Assembly: GCF_004118375.1 (NCBI RefSeq)
Contig: NZ_SDHX01000001.1
Location: forward strand, 1,243,693 to 1,307,692
Direction of reading: 5' to 3'
Length of the DNA: 64,000 nt
Origin: Oleiharenicola lentus
GTDB lineage: Bacteria > Verrucomicrobiota > Verrucomicrobiia > Opitutales > Opitutaceae
Part shown: in pieces, positions 58,365-64,000 of the stretch
Numbering within the stretch: position 1 is the first letter of the stretch
Layout: every line of letters starts with the position of its first letter
The notes under the pieces: model-generated
What the model saw: the letters and a program-made list of their open reading frames with translations, nothing else
Database searches by the model: none
What the model was told of the DNA's origin: nothing
Made by a program: the position numbers and the translations under genes

Positions 58365-58374
58365 ACGATAAGTC

Positions 58375-58470
58375 ATGCTGACCATCGCCACCATTGGAGT
58401 AGCTTGGTTCGCCGCCGTCGTGATTTATTTCATGGCCGGTCGCGATCGCCGGGTGCGCTCCTATCGCTAA
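58375..58470 (+). CDS. 31-residue membrane micropeptide
   Basis: The frame encodes a hydrophobic helix (TIATIGVAWFAAVVIYFMAG) and a basic tail (RDRRVRSYR), the form of single-span small membrane proteins, inserted with the tail inside. The start is well supported: AAAGGAG lies 10 nt before the ATG. A strong terminator begins 10 bp after the stop. It therefore looks like a free-standing transcription unit with a structured leader. I do not recognise the peptide. It could be a small subunit of a membrane complex, a stress-linked micropeptide, or a type I toxin-like peptide. Confidence 0.72.
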   Translation: MLTIATIGVAWFAAVVIYFMAGRDRRVRSYR

Positions 58471-58480
58471 GAAAACAACG

Positions 58481-58513
58481 CCGCCCCGGGGGATTTCCTC
58501 CGGGGCGGTTTTT
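58481..58513 (+). terminator. Rho-independent terminator of the micropeptide gene
   Basis: CCGCCCCGG-N10-CCGGGGCGG (9-bp stem) followed by TTTTT. On the minus strand it could also serve the gene ending at 58555. Confidence 0.9.
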
Positions 58514-58554
58514 CTTTGGCGGGGGCAAAGAGAGCCGCAGCGGAAGCTGCAGCC

Positions 58555-58905
58555 TCAGATATTGCCCGGCTGGGCGGGGGACTCGTTGGAATGCTTGGGC
58601 GGCGATTTCAGGTCTTCTGCCTGAAGTTCGACCGGGAGCATCGGGGGCTTGGAGCCGAGGATTTTCCGTCCTTCCGGTTTCACATCCGAGGGCGGACTCG
58701 CCCTTTCAGTGTTGTCGGGTAGAAATGGGGTGGAAGGGACAGTCGGGGCAGGGGAAAGGAAAAGCGTGGCGGGTGTCGGACCGAAATGGAAGCCGACCTC
58801 ATCTTCGTAGCCCTCCATGGCGTGGCGGATCGCATGGATAAAGCTTCCGCTCGAGGTGAGCACCAGCGCGGCGAAGGTGAGAATCAGAAAAACGGAGAGG
58901 GTCAT
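58555..58905 (-). CDS. Small membrane-anchored Pro-rich protein, function unknown
   Basis: 116 residues. One N-terminal hydrophobic helix (MTLSVFLILTFAALVLTSSG) is followed by a polar, Pro-rich tail (PTPATLFLSPAPTVPSTPFL, ESPAQPGNI). There is no strong ribosome site before the ATG and no relative I recognise, so this is a moderate call based on the sensible membrane helix, the length, and the lack of a better frame on either strand. Confidence 0.5.
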   Translation of the reverse strand: MTLSVFLILTFAALVLTSSGSFIHAIRHAMEGYEDEVGFHFGPTPATLFLSPAPTVPSTPFLPDNTERASPPSDVKPEGRKILGSKPPMLPVELQAEDLKSPPKHSNESPAQPGNI

Positions 58906-59016
58906 TAGGGGGTAGGAATGAACCTGACGAAGCCGGGCAGGAGAAACATCAGCCCGGGGAAGAAAGAGGGGGGAGCGGCTACCTGGTTTTCGCTTCGCAA
59001 CTTGTTTGCGGATAGC

Positions 59017-59042
59017 AAAAAGGGCGGCCGGTGGGGCCGCCC
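59017..59042 (-). terminator. Orphan minus-strand terminator
   Basis: On the minus strand: GGGCGGCC, a short loop, GGCCGCCC, then TTTTT. It is well formed, yet I see no protein gene ending before it. Confidence 0.7.
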
Positions 59043-59390
59043 ATGAAGGAGTCGAATTGAGGGGTGCTGCTGGAGAAGGTATTTCACTAAAATACTTCCG
59101 CCTAATCTAGGTGACGAAAAAACGAATGTTTCGAAATTTTCACTTGGCAAGCCAAACCATGCGCAGGGTGTGCTTATTGCTCGGGAAAGTCTGAGCTTTG
59201 GCGCAGGGGCGGAAACAGATCAGGCGAAAGACACGCCATGAAGTTTGGGTGTGGGCTCCTGCTTTGTCTCCTCCGCGGCTTCATGGCTTCGTTGACAGTC
59301 GACACGTGTATTGTGACGGGTTCTTGGCGCGACAAAATTCTGTTTTGGGAAATCGTCCAGGTCGTTCCTGTGAAGGCGGGATGTTGCAGA

Positions 59391-59419
59391 AAAAAGCCGT
59401 CGGAATTTTCCGACGGCTT
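59391..59419 (-). terminator. Terminator of the second VPDSG-CTERM gene
   Basis: On the minus strand: GCCGTCGGAA-AA-TTCCGACGGC followed by TTTTTT-rich sequence, about 30 bp after the stop codon at 59447. Confidence 0.9.
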
Positions 59420-59446
59420 CGTGCAAGTCAGGATTCTTGTTCAGCG

Positions 59447-60130
59447 TTAGCGCGCATTTCTGCCCTTGAACAGTCCAAGGCACACCAAGCCCAAGCCGAT
59501 CAACAGGGCGGTGTTGCCGCCATCTGGCACCAAGTTGTTGCCACCGGCATCATGGGAGAAGGGGGCGAACTTGATTTTCAGCTCTCCGTTTTGCTTGGTG
59601 GAATAGTTGTAGAGGTCAAAATGGATCCCGGTTTCCGGGGCCAGACCGCTCAAATCGATGGAGAATGCGGCGAACCGCGAGTTGCCAGTATTGCTCTGGA
59701 TCGGTCCGGTGTGTTCGCCTACAACTGACTGGACATCATAGTTGGTGAACCGGTTCGAATTATCAGAAGTAGAGAAGGTGAATGCGAACTCCTTGTAGTA
59801 GGTCGGAAAGATGTCGTGGCTGGGCAGTAAGGTGGGAGTGCCCCAGCTCATGTCCGAAGTGACGTTGACCGTGGTTCCGTTGAACTTGAAGGAACCGTAG
59901 TTCCCTGACGGCGTGGCCGGAGTCAAAGCGGCCGAGATGTAGTAGGTGCCGCTCGGAGTAAGCCCGTTGAACAGGGCAAAGAGGGTGAACTCCGGGCTGC
60001 TGGCTAACGTCGTTTCGGTCGCGGCATCATATGCGGCGTTGGACGCATCAAGTTGAAGGGTCGGGATACCATAAGCGGTGGTTCCGAACACGGTGGCGGC
60101 TGCGACTAATGCGATGAAAGGTTTCTTCAT
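59447..60130 (-). CDS. VPDSG-CTERM-type sorted secreted protein
   Basis: 227 residues with a signal peptide (MKKPFIALVAAATVFGTTAY). It ends in LVPDGGNTALLIGLGLVCLG and FKGRNAR, the VPDSG/VPDGG sorting tail with hydrophobic helix and basic end. The mature part is a Ser/Thr/Asn-rich beta-sandwich-like region (SGTYYISAALTPATPSGNYG, FAAFSIDLSGLAPETGIHFD). Like the gene at 28.65 kb it should be exported and processed by an exosortase, and it too has a sigma-54-type promoter, at 60153-60167. It is followed by a clean terminator, so it is monocistronic. Its A+T content is higher than that of neighbouring genes. Confidence 0.87.
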   Translation of the reverse strand: MKKPFIALVAAATVFGTTAYGIPTLQLDASNAAYDAATETTLASSPEFTLFALFNGLTPSGTYYISAALTPATPSGNYGSFKFNGTTVNVTSDMSWGTPTLLPSHDIFPTYYKEFAFTFSTSDNSNRFTNYDVQSVVGEHTGPIQSNTGNSRFAAFSIDLSGLAPETGIHFDLYNYSTKQNGELKIKFAPFSHDAGGNNLVPDGGNTALLIGLGLVCLGLFKGRNAR

Positions 60131-60473
60131 GGAAAATGTTTCCCTATAGCTAGCTGAACCTGTGCCACAGATTTCGTAAAATACATAAAATCATGCATTA
60201 CATATAGAAGAGAGTATTTAAGGGTGATTTTTGAATGCTATTCATCCTGACTCTCGCTAACTTTTCCGACAACCGAATAGGTTCGAAATACCCTGTTTAA
60301 GGATAGTCCAACTCTGTGCGCTTGGCGGCCTTTTCATTAAAGCCTCCCCGAACAGGAAGCATCTTCTCGAAGTGGAATGTTCGGAGGCCCGAACCGGTAA
60401 ATTCTAATCAAGGCCAGAGATATTTAGTCAAGGGATGCGCAGCCAATGCTGTGAAACCAGATTATCCTTCAGC
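60131..60473. other. A+T-rich upstream region of the second VPDSG-CTERM gene
   Basis: 343 bp. It carries the sigma-54-type promoter (60153-60167) and, near 60232-60244, TGAATGCTATTCA, a 5-bp-arm palindrome about 90-100 bp upstream of the predicted start, where an enhancer protein could bind. No gene seen. Confidence 0.5.
60153..60167 (-). promoter_or_regulatory. Sigma-54 (-24/-12) promoter of the second VPDSG-CTERM gene
   Basis: On the minus strand: TGGCACAGGTTCAGC. GG and GC are exactly 10 bp apart, and TGTGGCACA is shared with the first VPDSG promoter. The predicted start near 60141 leaves a leader of about 11 nt. Confidence 0.7.
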
Positions 60474-60689
60474 ATGCCTCATTCCCTCAATGTGGATGCG
60501 ACGCGGTATCCGGTGCGGATGCGCTGGTTTCTCGGCGTGGCGTGGGTGGTGATCCTGGCGAAGTGTGCGCTTGTGTGGTGGGCGATGAACCACTGGCAAG
60601 TGCCCATCAATCCCGCCTGGATTATCGGGCCCACGCTGATGCTGGCAGTGATCGCCACCGCGCTCTGGGTTGCTCCGCACGCGGATTGA
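60474..60689 (+). CDS. Small two-helix membrane protein
   Basis: 71 residues from the ATG at 60474 (MPHSLNVDATRYPVRMRWFL). There are two hydrophobic segments (LGVAWVVILAKCALVWWAMN and WIIGPTLMLAVIATALWVA) with a short polar loop between. The codon usage fits the surroundings. No strong ribosome site is visible and I do not recognise the family. Confidence 0.55.
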   Translation: MPHSLNVDATRYPVRMRWFLGVAWVVILAKCALVWWAMNHWQVPINPAWIIGPTLMLAVIATALWVAPHAD

Positions 60690-61068
60690 GCTGTCGCTCA
60701 CGGCCGCGCGCTGCTCCGACCTCTCCCGGGGTCGGGGGCCGTTGTTTGCGGCCGGTCGGGTGTTCTGAGTGGACGTGAGACCAGCGGAGATTCTCCTTGC
60801 GACGAGGCGGGTTGTGCCGATGTGTAGGGGAGTTCGATGTCAGGTCGTCAGATGCACGGTCAGGATCGTGATTTGAGTCAGACAAGGACAGAGCGTCAGA
60901 TTCCGCGTTAGCGACACTTCTACGAGTTAGCAGGTCAGGCAAACGACAGGGACAGCGCCAGCGATTGAGTCAGGACAGTGCCACGGCATGGGCCGCGGCG
61001 GCTTGTCCGCCGTGCAGGTTATCATCCGGTCCAGCGAGACAACCACCCGCAACCAAGGAGAACCCGCC
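60690..61068. other. Spacer with a cluster of GTCAG motifs
   Basis: About 380 bp without a gene. GTCAG occurs seven times on the plus strand between 60839 and 60973 (60839, 60847, 60859, 60877, 60895, 60934, 60969). The ribosome site of the next gene (AAGGAG) is at the right end. Confidence 0.6.
60839..60973 (+). repeat. Seven-fold GTCAG cluster
   Basis: Irregularly spaced (8, 12, 18, 18, 39 and 35 bp) but all on one strand. By chance a 5-mer would occur well under once per strand in 135 bp. Confidence 0.5.
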
Positions 61069-61497
61069 ATGAATATCCACCACCTTCTTCATCAACGTGA
61101 CATGTTGCTCCGCCAGGCGCGGCTCGCCAACGTGGCTTACGCCTACCAACGCCTCGGCGAGTTTGCCGCGCGGATCAGCCGCGCGCGCCTGTGCGGCGCG
61201 GTCGCGATCTGCCCCGGCGACCCGGCGGGCGAACAGCCCTGGCCCGGCATGGCTGCGCTCGAGGGCAGCCAGGCGGTGATCGAGGAGCACTTCCTCGACG
61301 AGGAACTCGTCGAGCTCACCGACATCCTCGCCTTTCTCGGTGAGGACGTGCGGACCGACCGGCTGACGCTCCGCTTGGAGGACCTGGCGGATCGCTACCT
61401 GCCGCGGCTCCGCGCGGAACTCCTGGCAGCCGGGGTGACGCCCGCCAACACCTTGCCGGCATCGGAGGATTCCAGTTCGCGACTCGAACGGCCCTGA
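61069..61497 (+). CDS. Small helical protein of unknown function
   Basis: 142 residues from the ATG at 61069 (MNIHHLLHQRDMLLRQARLA), supported by AAGGAG at good spacing. It is mostly alpha-helical, rich in Leu, Arg and Glu (AALEGSQAVIEEHFLDEELV, LEDLADRYLPRLRAELLAAG), with two Cys residues (RLCGAVAICPGDP). No signal peptide. The mirror frame on the minus strand is an overlap artefact. Function unknown. Confidence 0.72.
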   Translation: MNIHHLLHQRDMLLRQARLANVAYAYQRLGEFAARISRARLCGAVAICPGDPAGEQPWPGMAALEGSQAVIEEHFLDEELVELTDILAFLGEDVRTDRLTLRLEDLADRYLPRLRAELLAAGVTPANTLPASEDSSSRLERP

Positions 61498-61534
61498 CGC
61501 CGCCGCCGTTCGCATCTCTGTTTCCGGCTTCGCG

Positions 61535-61559
61535 AATTGTGACGAAATACGTCACAATT
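61535..61559. promoter_or_regulatory. Perfect 10-bp inverted repeat before the SixA-like gene
   Basis: AATTGTGACG-AAATA-CGTCACAATT, 44 bp before the ATG at 61603. The symmetry and A+T-rich ends suggest a dimeric repressor or activator site. The TGTGA...TCACA ends resemble CRP-family sites, but the spacing (9 bp between) does not fit the usual 6. Confidence 0.6.
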
Positions 61560-61602
61560 GGACTCTTGTCGCCTTGCGCCGCTTCCCCGCAGGATGCGCC
61601 GC

Positions 61603-62067
61603 ATGACGATTTATCTCATCCGGCACGCGCACGCGGTGGAGGGCGACGACGATGCCCGGCGTCCCCTGAGCGACAAAGGCCGGCGCCAAATTCGCGCGAT
61701 GGCGAAGTTTCTCCGGCGCAGCGGCCGGCTCAAGACGCGCGAATTCTGGCACAGTCCGCTCGAGCGGGCGAAAAACACCGCGGCCTTGCTGGCCGGCGAC
61801 ATGGAACTCGACGCCAAGCTCAGCGAGGTCGCGGGCGTTGAACCGTATGCCAACCCGGCGACGATGGCGGCGAAGCTGAAATCCATCCGCCGGTCGGTTG
61901 CCGTGGTCGGTCATGAGCCGCATCTTAGCGCGCTGGCCACCTTGCTGATCCTGGGCCGTGCCGAGCATCCGGTGCTGGTGCTCAAAAAGGGCGCGGTTGC
62001 CGCGCTGGAGCGCAAGGACGGTCGCTGGGCCCTGCGATGGCAGGTGTCGCCCAAGGAAATCGCCTGA
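61603..62067 (+). CDS. SixA-like histidine phosphatase
   Basis: 154 residues from the ATG at 61603 (an in-frame ATG lies 9 bp upstream). It has the phosphoglycerate-mutase-type phosphatase motifs: MTIYLIRHAHAVEG with the catalytic RH, FWHSPLERAKNTAALL, and the second His in VAVVGHEPHLSALATLL. The short size matches SixA, which removes phosphate from His residues of phosphorelay proteins; the substrate here is not known. It converges on the DUF2306 gene with 8 bp between. A perfect inverted repeat upstream suggests dedicated regulation. Confidence 0.9.
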   Translation: MTIYLIRHAHAVEGDDDARRPLSDKGRRQIRAMAKFLRRSGRLKTREFWHSPLERAKNTAALLAGDMELDAKLSEVAGVEPYANPATMAAKLKSIRRSVAVVGHEPHLSALATLLILGRAEHPVLVLKKGAVAALERKDGRWALRWQVSPKEIA

Positions 62068-62075
62068 GCGTTGGC

Positions 62076-62678
62076 TTACTTCTGCGCCTTGGCCCGGCCG
62101 AGCAGCATCCACTCGAGCAAAATCAGGTTGGGCACCCAGCAGAGCCACGCCTGCACCGGGTAGAAATCCTCGAAGGCGATGCCGGCGGCAAAGAACAACG
62201 GCATGTAGAGCCGCAGGGTAACCGCCGCAAAGGTCAGGGCGAAACTGCGCAGCGCCCAGCGCTCATGTGCCTCGAAATCACGACGGCGCGCCGCATGGAT
62301 CGCAGCCAGTGCGGTCCAGAGCCAGACCAGCGCCAGCATCCCGAACCCGACCCTTGCCACGAGACCTCCATAGGCAATGAAGGCCGTGCAAAAACCCGCG
62401 ATTCCTCCGCCCATCACACCGAGAAAATAGAGGTAACCGAGCCCGCGGTGCAGCCTTCGCCGGGCTCGCAAGGCCGGGAAAAATTGCAATGGCCCGACTG
62501 CAAGCGCCAAGGCGGAGAACGCCACGTGCGCCACAATCCGACCGGGGTGCGCGGCGTAAGCGGCCTTCATGTCGGGATGGACCGACGTTCCCGGCGGAAG
62601 GGCGAGGTAAGCGTAGAGGCCGTAACCGGTCACCCCCAGCGAGAGAATCAGCACCAGCCAGCGGGAGAACGAAATCAT
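62076..62678 (-). CDS. DUF2306-family membrane protein
   Basis: 200 residues with five or six hydrophobic segments. The family pattern is present: HPGRIVAHVAFSALALAVGP, the conserved RRRLHRGLGYLYFLGVMGGG, and AHERWALRSFALTFAAVTLR with LYMPLFFAAG. The conserved His residues on membrane helices recall haem- or quinone-linked proteins, but no function is established to my knowledge. It stands alone. Confidence 0.85.
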   Translation of the reverse strand: MISFSRWLVLILSLGVTGYGLYAYLALPPGTSVHPDMKAAYAAHPGRIVAHVAFSALALAVGPLQFFPALRARRRLHRGLGYLYFLGVMGGGIAGFCTAFIAYGGLVARVGFGMLALVWLWTALAAIHAARRRDFEAHERWALRSFALTFAAVTLRLYMPLFFAAGIAFEDFYPVQAWLCWVPNLILLEWMLLGRAKAQK

Positions 62679-62777
62679 GGGAGTGGACTGGCAAGTTCGT
62701 CGGCAGGCATGCCGGGATGAGGCCGGCCCTGCGGCGGGGAGTCAAAGCGACAGTGCGCGGTCTCCGGGCAAACCTCG

Positions 62778-63632
62778 ATGGTTGCCATGCCGGCGCGAGC
62801 GGCATTGCCTGCGGGCGTGATCCGCATCCTATCGGACCTTCACTGCTACGACGCCCGCACGCTGGTCCGGGACTTCCAGCAGTTGCTCCCGCTGCTCGAG
62901 GGCGTGCCGGAACTCGTGCTCAATGGCGACAGCTGCGAGATGCGGCGAGATGTGTCGCCCGCCATGGTCGAGGCGTTGCGCAATTTTTTCCGCCAACGGG
63001 TGCCTGCGGTGACGTTTATCACCGGCAATCACGATCCCGACATCAGCGACACCCATGAGCTCCTGCTGGCAAAAGACCGAATTTGGGTGACGCATGGCGA
63101 CATCTTCCTCGACGGGCTGACGCCCTGGAGCCGGCATGCCGGGCAGCTCCGGCGCTTGCTGGCCGCGGAACGCGCCGCCGATCCCTCCGCCGATTTTGCG
63201 CTGCCGGCCGTGCGCCTGCGGCTGGCGCGCGCGGTGGCGCGGGCGGAGGAGGATTTGCCCGATTACGTGACCGGCGGCTGGCGCGCACACCTCAAGTGGA
63301 TCGCGCGCACCTTCTTCCCTCCGCGCCAGGTGCTGGCGATGCTGCGGGCGTGGCGCGACTTGCCAAGTTTGGCCGCGCGTCTGGCCGTGGCGCAACGTTC
63401 CTCCACGCAGGTGGTCGTGACCGGTCATGTGCACTTTCCGGGGGTGTGGCGTCATTCGGGCGGCCCCACGATCATCAACACCGGTTCCTTCTTCCAACCG
63501 CTGGGCGGCAATCTCGTGGACATCTTCGCCGACCGGGTCGAGGTCCGCCGGATCCGGCGATGCGGGAGCGATTTTGCGCCGGGTGCGTTGCTGGCCACGA
63601 TTCCGCTGCACCTTTCCGGCTCGCGAACTTAA
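62778..63632 (+). CDS. Calcineurin-like metallophosphoesterase (LpxH-like)
   Basis: 284 residues from the ATG at 62778 (a second ATG is 9 bp further). The metal-binding motifs are in order: GVIRILSDLHCYDAR, LVLNGDSCEMRR, TFITGNHDPDISD, WVTHGDIFLDG, and VVVTGHVHFPGVW with NTGSFF. This spacing is that of the UDP-2,3-diacylglucosamine hydrolase/YbbF-like group, but the usual DGD signature is NGD here and the middle helical region differs, so the substrate is uncertain. It ends at TAA overlapping the stop of the minus-strand frame. Confidence 0.87.
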   Translation: MVAMPARAALPAGVIRILSDLHCYDARTLVRDFQQLLPLLEGVPELVLNGDSCEMRRDVSPAMVEALRNFFRQRVPAVTFITGNHDPDISDTHELLLAKDRIWVTHGDIFLDGLTPWSRHAGQLRRLLAAERAADPSADFALPAVRLRLARAVARAEEDLPDYVTGGWRAHLKWIARTFFPPRQVLAMLRAWRDLPSLAARLAVAQRSSTQVVVTGHVHFPGVWRHSGGPTIINTGSFFQPLGGNLVDIFADRVEVRRIRRCGSDFAPGALLATIPLHLSGSRT

Positions 63633-63967
63633 TCCTGAGCCGCGGCGTTTTGCGCCGCCAAGGCGCGGATGCGCTCGGCGTGGAAGACCTTGGCCTTGCG
63701 CACGGCCTAATCAAAGAACGCCTCGCCGTGGATGGCGGTGAGATGACGCTCCATGACTTCGTTGTATTCATCGACGTAGCGCATTTGCCCTTTCGTCACG
63801 ATACAACCGGCCACGGTGCGCAACTCGATGCCGTGATCCCGGTGCAGCACTTCCATCAGGGCGAGACTCCACGGGGCCGGCAGCCCGTAGGTGAGAATCG
63901 TCAGCCGGCCCCGGCGCAGGTCGGCCGTCGCTTCCTTGCGGCCGTCGCGATGGGCAAACTCGTCCAC
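63629..63967 (-). CDS. Unknown protein with in-frame amber codon (5' end may lie outside window)
   Basis: Translation from a GTG at 63967 gives 86 residues ending at TAG 63709-63707 (HGEAFFD*). The same frame then continues for 25 sense codons (AVRKAKVFHAERIRALAA...) to TAA at 63631-63629, so the gene may once have been 112 residues or longer. The frame is also open to the right edge of the window, so the real start may be further upstream. Visible segments include LTILTYGLPAPWSLALMEVL and MRYVDEYNEVMERHLTAIHG. I do not recognise the family. It could be a recent nonsense mutation, a sequencing error, or a natural stop. Confidence 0.55.
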
Positions 63968-64000
63968 TGGTGCCGCGGTTGGATCAGTGCAGCGGGAATG

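Larger units (their letters stand above)
58906..59446. other. Gene-poor spacer with two minus-strand terminators
   Basis: About 540 bp. The terminator at 59391-59419 belongs to the VPDSG gene to its right. The other, at 59017-59042, has no gene in front of it on the minus strand, so the stretch between (about 59043-59390) may encode a small RNA. Short open frames here overlap the hairpins and are not convincing. Confidence 0.5.

Noticed and set aside
58150-58375. Known riboswitch (c-di-GMP, fluoride, guanidine-II, glutamine) before the micropeptide
   Set aside because: I compared conserved cores from memory and none fits; only the general hairpin layout is supported, so no class is assigned.
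60970-61515. Minus-strand frame opposite the gene at 61069
   Set aside because: The plus-strand gene has a proper AAGGAG site and a sensible helical protein; the minus frame has neither.
1-64000. tRNA, rRNA, CRISPR arrays or insertion sequences
   Set aside because: I looked for TpsiC-arm-like GGTTCGAATCC contexts, regular direct repeats with unique spacers, and transposase motifs, and found none that holds up.

Overview
The window is about 64 kb of G+C-rich chromosome, most likely from a Verrucomicrobiota bacterium of the Opitutales/Opitutaceae type. Evidence for this is two secreted proteins ending in a VPDSG-CTERM-type sorting tail (VPDSG and VPDGG followed by a hydrophobic helix and a basic end), a paired ParE/ParC, several secreted glycan-active enzymes, and many small secreted proteins without known relatives. 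No rRNA, tRNA, CRISPR array or transposase gene was found.

Layout. 0-14.6 kb: a surface-polysaccharide locus with three minus-strand glycosyltransferases that share an N-terminal beta-rich module, followed by two tandem plus-strand ArnT/PMT-like membrane glycosyltransferases. A VapBC-type toxin-antitoxin pair sits between the first two transferases, flanked by duplicated pieces of its neighbours. 15.8-24.1 kb: a six-gene minus-strand defence island. In transcription order it holds a MORC/GHKL ATPase, a PD-(D/E)XK (DUF4420-like) protein, a Z1-type helicase, a C5 cytosine methyltransferase, an EcoRII-N/HNH endonuclease and a Vsr nuclease. It begins 14 nt after the parC stop codon. 24.1-31.9 kb: parC and parE, separated by a 3.6-kb insert carrying a TPR protein and a VPDSG-CTERM protein. 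A second, 96%-identical copy of the parC 5' end marks the junction.

32.2-35.5 kb: a methyl-accepting sensor with a CxxCH haem motif, divergent from two response regulators. 35.5-41.8 kb: an envelope and redox block (AsmA-like protein, DsbA-like protein, a thioredoxin/DUF1684/thioredoxin operon, a GH26 mannanase, and a double-thioredoxin protein). 41.9-49.5 kb: S9 peptidase, SNF2 helicase, GH5 cellulase, and an asparaginase/small zinc-ribbon/L,D-transpeptidase operon. 49.7-58.1 kb: a flippase-like membrane protein, a methyltransferase, a beta-propeller, a malectin protein, a XylR-type regulator and a 7TM zinc-motif protein. 58.2-64 kb: a 31-residue membrane peptide behind a structured leader, a second VPDSG-CTERM gene, and small housekeeping genes (SixA-like phosphatase, DUF2306 protein, metallophosphoesterase).

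The most notable signals are: (1) a 21-bp palindrome with a TGTTC-N7-GAACA core, present six times as three pairs, one pair lying in frame inside the SNF2 gene; (2) matching sigma-54 promoters, each with exact GG-N10-GC spacing, in front of both VPDSG-CTERM genes; (3) the defence island, whose methyltransferase has a possible 5' frameshift in a C run; (4) two separate insertions that each carry duplicated flanks; and (5) the leader-plus-micropeptide locus at 58.3 kb.
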